A stretch of 6,046 nucleotides of DNA, taken from contig QHOR01000279.1 of the NCBI GenBank assembly GCA_003219395.1, positions 1 to 6,046 of the forward strand, written 5' to 3'. The stretch's first letter is position 1. The number at the start of each line of letters is the position of its first letter. The notes under the pieces are model-generated. The model was given only the letters and a program-made list of their open reading frames with translations. It ran no database searches and had not been told where the DNA came from. Shown here in pieces: positions 1-6,046 of the stretch. Position numbers and translations under genes: made by a program. The DNA comes from Verrucomicrobiota bacterium (GTDB taxonomy: Bacteria; Verrucomicrobiota; Verrucomicrobiia; Chthoniobacterales; UBA10450).

Positions 1-161
1 AGTAAGGTGGCAGAGATAACGACGGCTGTTTATTCCAATCTCTTATTTCCTGTCTGACTTCTAAAATCTCAACCAGATTTTGCAAATCATCCGATTTAAT
101 GGTTACACTGTTTGACCTTTTGCGGTTATTCTACGCTCTTCCGTTCTCTGATTTCTGACAT
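1..161. other. AT-rich leader upstream of the glycosyltransferase gene, no gene seen
   Basis: This stretch is clearly richer in A and T than the coding DNA that follows, and I could not read a protein-like frame in it. It may hold the promoter of the cluster. TTGACC at 112-117 and TTGCAA at 80-85 resemble -35 boxes, but neither has a good -10 box at 16-18 bases, so no promoter is called. An in-frame TGA at 156-158 lies just before the ATG at 162. The window begins here, so the end of an upstream gene cannot be judged. Confidence 0.5.
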
Positions 162-1181
162 ATGTCGCCTCTGGTCTCCATTCTAATACCGGCGTACAAC
201 TCTCAGTCATGGATCGCCGAAACGATTCGCTCGGCGCTCGGCCAAACATGGCCCAATAAGGAGGTCATTGTCGTTGATGATGGATCTACTGATCACACGT
301 TGCGAATAGCCCAGCAATTTGAGACGAAACGAGTCCGCGTTGTTACGCAGTCAAACCAAGGAGCTGCTGCTGCTCGAAACACGGCATTTTCATTAAGTAG
401 CGGCGATTATATTCAATGGCTCGACGCAGACGATCTGCTTTCTCCACACAAGATTACTTACCAAATGGAGCAAGCCGCACGGGCGAAGGACCTACGGATA
501 CTTTTTTCTTCGCCATGGGGTTCGTTCCGATATCGGCCAAGGAAAGCAAAATTTACTCCCAGTTCGCTCTGGTTCGACCTTGCCCCGACTGAATGGTTGA
601 TAAGGAAGTGGGAAGGACACTGGCACGTGCAAACCGCCACTTGGCTCGTCAGCCGAGAGTTGAGTGAGGCGGCCGGGCCATGGGACCGCCGACTCTTAGT
701 AGACGACGACGGCGAATATTTCGCTCGCGTAATCAATCTCAGTAGTGGCATTCGATTCATTCCACAGAGCAGGGTCTATTACCGCATCACGCCGAGTAGT
801 CGTCTCAGCCATATCGGCCGATCGGACAAGAAAATGGAAGCGCAACTCCTTGCCATGAAGCTGCAGATTGGATACCTCCGTGCCCGGGAGGACAGTGACC
901 GTGTTCGCGCAGCGTGCGTGACCTGCTTGCAGGATTGGTTGCCGAATTTCTATCCGAACCGTCCTGACCTGGTGCAGGAAGCACAACAACTTGCCGCGAG
1001 TCTGGGAGGCCAGCTTTCTCTTCCAAAGGCATCATGGAAGTTTGCCTGGATTGAAAAGCTTTTTGGCTTCGGCGCTGCAAAGCATACCCAATTGTACTAC
1101 AATCAGATCAAATGTTCCGCGCTAAGAGCCTGGGACAAGATGATGCATTCTCTTCAGGGTGACCCGAGCTTGCTCAGCTAA
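162..1181 (+). CDS. Family 2 glycosyltransferase (GT-A fold)
   Basis: This is a predicted cytoplasmic or membrane-associated glycosyltransferase that moves a sugar from a nucleotide donor to a growing glycan. The N-terminus has the GT2 opening VSILIPAYN (residues 5-13), followed by VIVVDDGSTD with nucleotide-binding Asp39 and Asp40. The metal-binding DXD motif is DADD at 88-91. An acidic cluster at 181-183 (VDDDGEYF) lies where GT2 enzymes carry the catalytic base. Residues from about 230 to 339 look helical, and no membrane segment is evident. At 339 residues it is normal for single-domain GT2 enzymes. The start is firm: an in-frame TGA lies two codons upstream (TGA CAT ATG) and the conserved motif begins at residue 5. 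There is no Shine-Dalgarno sequence. It is followed after 61 bases by a flippase gene, which fits a role in repeat-unit assembly. Donor and acceptor cannot be read from sequence, so no gene symbol is given. Confidence 0.93.
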   Translation: MSPLVSILIPAYNSQSWIAETIRSALGQTWPNKEVIVVDDGSTDHTLRIAQQFETKRVRVVTQSNQGAAAARNTAFSLSSGDYIQWLDADDLLSPHKITYQMEQAARAKDLRILFSSPWGSFRYRPRKAKFTPSSLWFDLAPTEWLIRKWEGHWHVQTATWLVSRELSEAAGPWDRRLLVDDDGEYFARVINLSSGIRFIPQSRVYYRITPSSRLSHIGRSDKKMEAQLLAMKLQIGYLRAREDSDRVRAACVTCLQDWLPNFYPNRPDLVQEAQQLAASLGGQLSLPKASWKFAWIEKLFGFGAAKHTQLYYNQIKCSALRAWDKMMHSLQGDPSLLS

Positions 1182-1226
1182 GAACCGGCCCGGTCCTTTC
1201 CTGGGTAAGAAGCCTTCGGGTAGGCA

Positions 1227-1240
1227 TTGATCAATATCAA
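1227..1240. repeat. Small inverted repeat before the flippase GTG start
   Basis: TTGAT (1227-1231) and ATCAA (1236-1240) form a perfect 5-base stem with a 4-base loop, ending two bases before the GTG at 1243. The stem is short and AT-rich, so chance is a real possibility. It occupies the place of a ribosome-binding site for the GTG start, and there is no Shine-Dalgarno sequence there. That mildly favours one of the later ATG starts for the flippase. Confidence 0.25.
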
Positions 1241-1242
1241 CC

Positions 1243-2901
1243 GTGCTATTTAGCAGCGTGAGTCCAGCTCGCGTCGATGTTCCAGAAGTCGAAATGATTA
1301 CTAACAACAGTTCAAGCGGGGCTCAAGATAACGCTATTTTAGTCGACAACGCCCGAGGAGAAATGGACGCCCAAGGTAGTGCTAGCAAAGGACGCGATCC
1401 CAATGAGAAACACCTCAATACTGATCACCTCCTGGGTGATCTCAAGGGCCGAACGATCTCCGGGACCTTTATTACCATCGTGGCACAGGCAATCAAGTTC
1501 CTGCTAAACCTCGCGTTTATTATGGCGCTTGCGCGCCTGCTCACACCAAAGGATTTCGGCCTGTATGCCATGGTAACGACCATGATGGGTTTTCTCTGGA
1601 TTTTTCAGGATATCGGGCTCTCTACGGCCACGGTGCAGCGGCAGGAGATTAACCACGCGCAGGTATCCAATCTATTCTGGGTTAACGTTGGTGTAGGTGG
1701 TCTTGTTACAGTGGTCGTTGCTGCCTTAGCACCGGCAATCGCATGGTTTTATCGCGAACCACGGCTTGTAGGGATCACGCTCGCGCTTTCAATTACCTTT
1801 CTTCTTACCACGTCGGCGGTTCAACACATCGCGCTGTTAAACCGGCAGATGCGTTTCGGCGCTATCGCGACTATCGAGGTTACTTGTGTGCTCAGCGGTT
1901 ACATGACTGGCATCGGTATGGCGCTATGCGGATATGGCTACTGGGCGCTGGTCGGTGCCAACCTGATGCAAGTCGTCATTAGGCTTGTGCTGTCCTGGTT
2001 AATTTCGGGTTGGCAGCCTCGATTATTCTCGCGGAATGCTCAAACTCGACACCTGCTGAGTTTTGGAGCAAACATCACGATTGGGAACCTGATAAACACG
2101 CTAGCTCGAGGTTTAGATAATGTTTTGATCGGCCGCTTATTCGGTCCGGTGGCGGTTGGCCTGTATTCGAGAGCTTCCCTCCTTCTCATGCGACCTCTGG
2201 AACAATTCACCATGCCAATCAATGCCGTGCTGATTCCGGCGCTGTCGCGGGTCCAAACCGAACCGGAACGATACCGTCGCACATTTCTTCGCGTGTATGA
2301 GGCAATGGCATTGGTAACCTTCCTTTTCACTGGTCTTTTTCTAGCTCTTGCTCGTCCTCTGACTCTTGTGGTCCTCGGGACGAAATTCGAACAGGCAGTG
2401 CCTATTTTCGCTGGCTTTACCATTGCGGCCCTTTGGGTTCCTCTAACGGGAGCCTCAACCTGGCTATTCCAAACTCAGGGGCGAGGCAAAGATTGGCTGT
2501 TCGCCAGCTTGGTCTGTTCCAGTATCACGATCATCTCGTTTCTTGTCGGTCTACCGTTTGGCCCTGTCGGGCTCGCGATCTCTTTTTCGACGGCCGGACT
2601 TTTATTCGGTACGCCTGCTGTTTACTATTTTGCCGGACGGAATGGCCCCGTAGCGGATTTGTGGTCTGGGATTTTCCGCTACATTCCGCTTTGGATAGTA
2701 GTCTGCAGTGTGACATGGCTGGTGCGTCTCCCTCTCGTGAACTCGAGCCCATTCGTACAAGTGCTCGTCAGCGCTCCCGTTGGGCTTTTTGCTGGAGCGA
2801 TCTTAATTTTCGTTGTACCTGCGATGCGTCGAGTGGCATTTTCGCTCCTTGATATTCTCCTGGAATTGAAATCCCGAACCAGTTTTTTTAATGCCAGATA
2901 G
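1243..2901 (+). CDS. Polysaccharide flippase, WzxC/TuaB-like (MOP superfamily)
   Basis: This is a predicted inner-membrane exporter that moves lipid-linked oligosaccharide units to the periplasmic face. From about residue 72 on there are roughly 12-13 hydrophobic segments, for example near 107-124, 146-168, 232-254, 355-374, 417-437, 478-497 and 505-527. Family-typical stretches are LARLLTPKDFGLYAMV (96-111), where the Wzx N-terminal repeat sits, and LDNVLIGRLFGPVAVGLYSR (291-310), very like WzxC and TuaB. The core matches the usual length of about 480 residues. The 552-residue form adds about 70 hydrophilic residues at the N-terminus. Possible starts are GTG 1243, ATG 1294 and ATG 1363. The last has GAGGAG only two bases upstream, which is close but poorly spaced. 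The longest form is given here; the true start may be later. The 3' end overlaps the next gene by 11 bases, implying co-translation. The transported glycan is unknown. Confidence 0.92.
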   Translation: MLFSSVSPARVDVPEVEMITNNSSSGAQDNAILVDNARGEMDAQGSASKGRDPNEKHLNTDHLLGDLKGRTISGTFITIVAQAIKFLLNLAFIMALARLLTPKDFGLYAMVTTMMGFLWIFQDIGLSTATVQRQEINHAQVSNLFWVNVGVGGLVTVVVAALAPAIAWFYREPRLVGITLALSITFLLTTSAVQHIALLNRQMRFGAIATIEVTCVLSGYMTGIGMALCGYGYWALVGANLMQVVIRLVLSWLISGWQPRLFSRNAQTRHLLSFGANITIGNLINTLARGLDNVLIGRLFGPVAVGLYSRASLLLMRPLEQFTMPINAVLIPALSRVQTEPERYRRTFLRVYEAMALVTFLFTGLFLALARPLTLVVLGTKFEQAVPIFAGFTIAALWVPLTGASTWLFQTQGRGKDWLFASLVCSSITIISFLVGLPFGPVGLAISFSTAGLLFGTPAVYYFAGRNGPVADLWSGIFRYIPLWIVVCSVTWLVRLPLVNSSPFVQVLVSAPVGLFAGAILIFVVPAMRRVAFSLLDILLELKSRTSFFNAR

Positions 2902-3649
2902 TGTTAGTGCGTCTGTTCCATTGGCACAGCCCACACCGCGTCGAGCGATATGGGGATTGGTTGATCGCAGGGAGCGATGGTCGCTTTCCTGGCGTGGCCG
3001 GCTGATTGTCATTTCCGTTCTTTTGCTCGTCAGCGTCCTTGTTCTGAAGGGCGTTTACCCATTTCTTGCGATAACCCAGCGCGTCAATGCGAATACCCTT
3101 GTGGTCGAAGGCTGGATAAACGAGTATGCCATTCGGGCGGCAGTAAAGGAATTCCAGGATAACCGCTATCAACGCGTTTTTACGACGGGGGGGCCAGTGG
3201 AAGGCACGGGAGGATACACCAACGATTTCATGACCTCGGCCAGTGTTGGGGCGGATCTTTTGAAAAAAGCCGGCGTGCCGGAGCAATCGTTGCAGATGGT
3301 GCCATCTCGTGTGATGGACCGCGACAGAACGTACGGTTCGGCGGTTGCGCTGCGGAATTGGTTTCGCCGCCATAACATGGTCTTGTCTGGCATCAATGTC
3401 GTTACCGAAGATGTACACGCGCGCCGCACCCGCCTCCTCTTCCAAAAAGCGCTCGGAAAGAAGGTACAGGTCGGGATTATCGCCGTGGCGAACGCGGATT
3501 ATCCCGCGAACAAATGGTGGCAGTACAGCCAAGGTCTTAAGAATGTAGTTAGTGAGTTCGCGGCTTATTTATACGCCAGGTTTTTGTTCTTTCCGTCAGA
3601 ACCGACGCATCCAGGTCAGGCGGCTCCGCTCTCGTCAGTGCATGATTGA
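2891..3649 (+). CDS. Membrane-anchored YdcF/ElyC/SanA-like protein (DUF218 domain)
   Basis: The 252-residue protein has a basic N-terminal tail, one hydrophobic segment at about 37-58 (LIVISVLLLVSVLVLKGVYP), and then a soluble domain resembling DUF218. Recognisable points are LVVEGW at 70-75, a beta strand leading to TTGGP (98-102), a central DRDRTYGSAVALRNW (143-157), and VTEDVHARRTRLLF (171-184), where family members carry a conserved His and Arg. The family fold suggests binding or hydrolysis of a phosphate-linked or nucleotide-like substrate. E. coli ElyC and SanA affect envelope integrity, but no firm reaction is known. Basic residues before the membrane segment suggest that the domain lies in the periplasm. 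ATG 2891 is the first start after an in-frame TGA at 2867-2869. It overlaps the flippase and is 3 bases from the dehydrogenase, so it is in the same operon. A role in polysaccharide assembly is inference from position. Confidence 0.82.
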   Translation: MPDSVSASVPLAQPTPRRAIWGLVDRRERWSLSWRGRLIVISVLLLVSVLVLKGVYPFLAITQRVNANTLVVEGWINEYAIRAAVKEFQDNRYQRVFTTGGPVEGTGGYTNDFMTSASVGADLLKKAGVPEQSLQMVPSRVMDRDRTYGSAVALRNWFRRHNMVLSGINVVTEDVHARRTRLLFQKALGKKVQVGIIAVANADYPANKWWQYSQGLKNVVSEFAAYLYARFLFFPSEPTHPGQAAPLSSVHD

Positions 3650-3652
3650 AAA

Positions 3653-4939
3653 ATGAAAATCGCAGTGATCGGTCTTGGCTACGTGGGACTGCCGCTCTCG
3701 CTCCAGTTCGCGCGTTCGTGCGTCGATGTGCTGGGGATCGATGTTGATCCCCAAAAAGTCGAGTTGCTGAAGAACGGGCAGAGCTACATCAAACACATCC
3801 TGCCATCGACCATTATTGAGTTGGTCAAATCCGGCAAATTTTCGGCATCAACGGATTTCAGCCTGATCAAAGAGGTAGAGGCAGTGATCGTATGCGTGCC
3901 AACGCCTTTAACCAAGAACCGAGAGCCGGATATTTCATTCATTCTTGACACCGCCCGTGCGATCGCGCCGCATTTGGGGAAGGGTACGTTAGTTGTCCTT
4001 GAATCGACAACTTATCCTACGACCACGGACGAGGACTTGCGTGCCGTGCTGGAGGAAGGATCCGGGATGAAAGCAGGGACAGATTTTCACCTGGCGTTCT
4101 CGCCGGAACGAGAAGATCCAGCTAATGAACAGAGTAAAGTGAAGCTGATTCCCAAGGTCGTAGGAGGTTACACTCCTGCGTGCCTCGATCGCGCCACGGC
4201 CCTCTACCGGAAGGCGATAGATACGGTTGTGCCGGTTTCATCATGTCGTGTCGCTGAAGCGACAAAGTTGCTGGAGAATATTTTTCGGAGCGTCAACATT
4301 GCGCTCGTTAACGAACTAAAGCTGGTATACGCGGCCATGGGAATCGACATTTGGGAGGTCATCGAAGCGGCAAAGACGAAGCCGTTTGGGTTCATGCCAT
4401 TCTATCCGGGACCTGGGCTTGGAGGCCATTGCATCCCGATTGATCCATTTTATCTCACATGGAAGGCTCGCGAACACGGTCAACATACCCGTTTCATTGA
4501 GCTTGCCGGCGAAATCAACACGCGGATGCCCGAGCATGTTGTGCACAGGGTTGCAGATGCACTCAACACGCAACGCAAAGCTATCAACGGTTCCAAGATT
4601 CTGATCCTGGGGCTGGCCTATAAGCCAAATGTCGATGATGAGCGCGAGTCGCCCAGTTACGTCTTGATGAAGTTGCTAACGGAAGGAGGAGCGGAAGTGG
4701 CGTATTACGACCCGTATGTCCCGGTGATCAAGCCAACCCGCGAGCACCCGCAATTCGCGGGAACAAAATCGGTCGCGTGGAACCGTGCAACGATAGAGAA
4801 CTTCGACGTTGTTCTTATCGCGACAAACCATTCATCGGTAAACTACGACGAGCTAGGCGAGTGGGCCCGGTGCATAGTCGATACTCGAAACGCGATGGCA
4901 CGTGTCAACCGCGCTTCAAGTAAGGTCTGGAAGGCGTAG
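3653..4939 (+). CDS. wbpA: UDP-N-acetyl-D-glucosamine 6-dehydrogenase (WbpA-type nucleotide-sugar dehydrogenase)
   Basis: This is a predicted cytoplasmic NAD-dependent enzyme that oxidises C6 of a UDP-N-acetylhexosamine to the uronic acid in two steps. The N-terminal Rossmann motif is GLGYVG (7-12), ending at strand acid Asp30 and Asp32. CVPTPLTKNREPD (81-93) and LESTTYPTTT (116-125) are the next conserved blocks. Lys205 and Asn209 lie in TKLLEN, and the catalytic cysteine is Cys260 in GLGGHCIPIDP (255-265). The C-terminal UDP-binding domain opens with ILGLAYKPNVDDERESPS (318-335). The blocks GQSYIKHI, ATKPFGF-like KTKPFGFMPFYPGPGLGG and FYLTWKARE resemble P. aeruginosa WbpA closely, more than UDP-glucose or ManNAc dehydrogenases. 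Length 428 is normal. One oddity is YPTTT in place of the usual YPGTT. The start 3 bases after the previous stop is supported by the motif at residue 3. The UDP-GlcNAc substrate is inferred from similarity; a UDP-GalNAc or related substrate is possible. Confidence 0.92.
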   Translation: MKIAVIGLGYVGLPLSLQFARSCVDVLGIDVDPQKVELLKNGQSYIKHILPSTIIELVKSGKFSASTDFSLIKEVEAVIVCVPTPLTKNREPDISFILDTARAIAPHLGKGTLVVLESTTYPTTTDEDLRAVLEEGSGMKAGTDFHLAFSPEREDPANEQSKVKLIPKVVGGYTPACLDRATALYRKAIDTVVPVSSCRVAEATKLLENIFRSVNIALVNELKLVYAAMGIDIWEVIEAAKTKPFGFMPFYPGPGLGGHCIPIDPFYLTWKAREHGQHTRFIELAGEINTRMPEHVVHRVADALNTQRKAINGSKILILGLAYKPNVDDERESPSYVLMKLLTEGGAEVAYYDPYVPVIKPTREHPQFAGTKSVAWNRATIENFDVVLIATNHSSVNYDELGEWARCIVDTRNAMARVNRASSKVWKA

Positions 4940-4973
4940 ATGGCATCTCCCTGCGAATTCGATCAATCTGTAG

Positions 4974-5093
4974 GATGATCTGGAAAAACACGAAGCTGTG
5001 CAAGCGTTGAAGGAGCTGCTCTTAACGGCGAAGGAGCGCCAACGCTCCAGTGCCGCGGGAAGAATGTGGTTGCTCTTTTCAAAGATTCGCTGA
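4974..5093 (+). pseudogene. Possible remnant of a gene: 39 open codons without an ATG at the head
   Basis: Immediately after an in-frame TAG (4971-4973) an open frame runs 39 codons to a TGA at 5091-5093. The conceptual peptide starts DDLEKHEAVQALKELL and ends GRMWLLFSKIR. It is rich in Lys, Glu and Leu with helical spacing, unlike random translation of a spacer. No ATG occurs until codon 31; GTG at 4998 is the only reasonable start and has no ribosome-binding site. It could be the tail of a decayed gene, a short GTG-started peptide, or chance. I recognise no family. Codon evidence from 39 codons is weak, hence the low confidence. Confidence 0.2.
5033..5048. repeat. Perfect GC-rich hairpin
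   Basis: GGAGCG (5033-5038) and CGCTCC (5043-5048) pair perfectly around a CCAA loop. No run of T follows on either strand, so it is not a standard intrinsic terminator. It lies about 95 bases after the dehydrogenase stop. It might stabilise the 3' end of the operon transcript or be one copy of a dispersed repeat; a 6-base stem can also arise by chance. Confidence 0.4.
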
Positions 5094-5199
5094 CCTGCGC
5101 GTGCAAAATAAATTGCCCCGACAAAAAATTGTATTGCAATGCGGATTAATTCCTATATGAACGTGGGCGGCCTATCGCTAGGAACGATGAGCCGCAATT

Positions 5200-6046
5200 A
5201 TGAAGGTGTCGGGAACCCTTCTGCTTATTCTTATTTTCAGCGGCTTTTGCGCCCCAGCGTCCGAGGCGACGGTTTACCGTTCGGACGGGACAGCGGCGAG
5301 TGTTCTGTCTATTCACAATAACCAAGCCCACAACGGCGACACCATCACAATTCCAAGTGGCACGTTTACGTGGACAACGCGCCTGAACATCACAAAGGCG
5401 ATTATTTTGCAAGGAGCCGGCGTCGGCGTGACGATTATCAAGGATGGCGTTCAATCCGGCTCACTGATTCAGGTTACTTTGGTGGCTGGACAAGTGTCAC
5501 GCATAACGAACATCGAATTTCAGAACGGTGGACGAACAAATTACAACAATGTTCCCGGCATAATTCACATTGACGGCTCTAACACGAACGGGGCGCAATT
5601 CCGCTTCGACCATAACAAGTGGTATCTAATGAATGGCGGCATTGTTCCGAACACCGTTTTCGGCGTTGCCGACCATAACGCGTTCACCACTGACGGACGC
5701 GGCTCTTTCACAATTTACTCATCTGACTGGAACGACATTGCCAACGGGTATGACGCTTCGTGGTCTGCCCCTGTCGATTTTGGTTCGTCAAAGTTCTTCT
5801 TTATCGAGGACAACACCTTCACGAACATCAACACGACCTACATGGGATGGGTCAGTGACGCTTATGCGGGAGCGCGATTCGTGGTGCGGTATAACACCAT
5901 GCTTGGCATGGCAATTGGTGACCACGGCACTGACAGCGTGGGGCGGGAACGCGGCAGTCGCGCATTCGAGGTCTATAACAACACGATGAACGGCAACAAC
6001 GTAAACGCGTTCATCGGAGGTTCGCGCTCTAGCACCGTTCTAATCC
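5200..6046 (+). CDS. Secreted right-handed parallel beta-helix protein, 3' end outside the window
   Basis: The frame stays open for 282 codons to the window edge, so the gene is partial at its 3' end. The product starts MKVSGTLLLILIFSGFC, a Sec signal peptide with probable cleavage after Ala23 (ASEA/TVYR). Cys17 is not in a good lipobox (SGFC). The mature start resembles pectin-lyase-like proteins: NGDTITIPSGTFTW (45-58) and then LNITKAIILQGAG (62-74). Later come rungs with a recurring hydrophobic-x-hydrophobic-x-x-N pattern: FRFDHNKW (134-141), FGVADHNAF (154-162), FFFIEDNTF (199-207), FVVRYNTM (227-234) and FEVYNNTM (256-263). This is typical of the beta-helix fold found in polysaccharide lyases, hydrolases, epimerases and surface adhesins. 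No catalytic residues can be assigned. The ATG at 5200 is the first start after an in-frame TGA at 5188-5190. No Shine-Dalgarno sequence is visible. The neighbours suggest, without proving, action on the polysaccharide made by this locus. Confidence 0.85.
   Translation, partial: MKVSGTLLLILIFSGFCAPASEATVYRSDGTAASVLSIHNNQAHNGDTITIPSGTFTWTTRLNITKAIILQGAGVGVTIIKDGVQSGSLIQVTLVAGQVSRITNIEFQNGGRTNYNNVPGIIHIDGSNTNGAQFRFDHNKWYLMNGGIVPNTVFGVADHNAFTTDGRGSFTIYSSDWNDIANGYDASWSAPVDFGSSKFFFIEDNTFTNINTTYMGWVSDAYAGARFVVRYNTMLGMAIGDHGTDSVGRERGSRAFEVYNNTMNGNNVNAFIGGSRSSTVLI

Larger units (their letters stand above)
4940..5199. other. Intergenic gap between the dehydrogenase and beta-helix genes
   Basis: This 260-base gap is the longest non-coding interval inside the cluster. 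Its left half holds a 39-codon open stretch (4974-5093) and a small GC-rich hairpin (5033-5048), both listed separately. Its right part, about 5101-5160, is AT-rich and probably includes the promoter of the beta-helix gene. I could not pick convincing -35 and -10 boxes: TATATG at 5154-5159 could be a -10, but TTGTAT at 5129-5134 lies 19 bases away. There is no hairpin followed by a T-run, so no intrinsic terminator for the upstream operon can be called. Confidence 0.55.

Noticed and set aside
80..140. Promoter candidates TTGCAA (80-85) and TTGACC (112-117)
   Set aside because: Neither has an acceptable -10 hexamer at 16-18 bases, and AT-rich DNA yields such boxes by chance.
1182..1226. Terminator between the glycosyltransferase and flippase genes
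   Set aside because: ACCGG-C-CCGGT near 1190 has a one-base loop and GCCT/AGGC (1212-1225) is only a 4-base stem; neither is followed by a T-run.
2883..2889. Run of seven T at the end of the flippase gene, as a terminator or frameshift site
   Set aside because: No GC-rich stem precedes it, the next gene starts within two bases, and both frames are intact across it, so neither a terminator nor a slippage site is supported.
3187..3193. Run of seven G in the YdcF-like gene as a phase-variable tract
   Set aside because: It encodes the conserved Gly-Gly of the domain in an intact frame, and seven bases is short for a phase-variable tract.
2888..3532. 214-codon ORF on the - strand
   Set aside because: It is antisense to the YdcF-like gene, has no recognisable motif, and the + strand frame carries the domain, membrane segment and operon spacing.
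5139..5321. 60-codon ORF overlapping the start of the beta-helix gene
   Set aside because: Its peptide has no domain-like pattern and lies in another frame over the clear signal peptide and beta-helix sequence that starts at 5200.
5633..5989. 118-codon ORF on the + strand near the right edge
   Set aside because: It is out of frame with the 5200 gene, and its Thr/Ser/Arg-rich product looks like a shifted reading of the repetitive Asn/Thr codons.

Overview
The window reads as part of a bacterial polysaccharide (O-antigen, capsule or exopolysaccharide) assembly locus. All supported genes lie on the + strand, and one secreted-protein gene runs off the right edge. Coding DNA has moderate GC. None of the five starts has a convincing Shine-Dalgarno sequence at normal spacing. 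Together with a YdcF-type protein inside the sugar cluster and a large Asn/Thr/Gly-rich secreted beta-helix protein, this suggests a free-living Gram-negative bacterium. Verrucomicrobiota is my best guess and Acidobacteriota an alternative, but this rests on general impression and not on a marker gene.

Layout. 1-161: AT-rich leader with no supported gene. 162-1181: family 2 glycosyltransferase. 1243-2901: WzxC/TuaB-like polysaccharide flippase with a long hydrophilic N-terminus and an uncertain start. 2891-3649: membrane-anchored YdcF/DUF218-family protein overlapping the flippase by 11 bases. 3653-4939: WbpA-type UDP-N-acetylglucosamine 6-dehydrogenase, 3 bases further on. 4940-5199: non-coding gap with a 39-codon open stretch that lacks ATG at its head, and a small perfect hairpin. 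5200-6046: start of a secreted right-handed beta-helix protein, cut by the window end.

How the genes fit together. The dehydrogenase would make a UDP-activated N-acetylated uronic acid. The glycosyltransferase would add a sugar to a lipid-linked repeat unit at the inner face of the cytoplasmic membrane, and the flippase would move the unit across. The YdcF-like protein has its catalytic-type domain after a single membrane segment, probably facing the periplasm, but its substrate is unknown. The tight packing from 1243 to 4939 indicates one transcript, with the glycosyltransferase probably on it. The beta-helix gene follows a 260-base gap and may have its own promoter. It could be a polysaccharide-modifying or surface protein, but only its fold class can be supported.

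I see no RNA gene, insertion sequence, CRISPR array or clear intrinsic terminator. The most useful non-obvious results are the beta-helix gene, whose reading frame is easy to miss because it has no stop in the window, and the possible gene remnant in the last gap.
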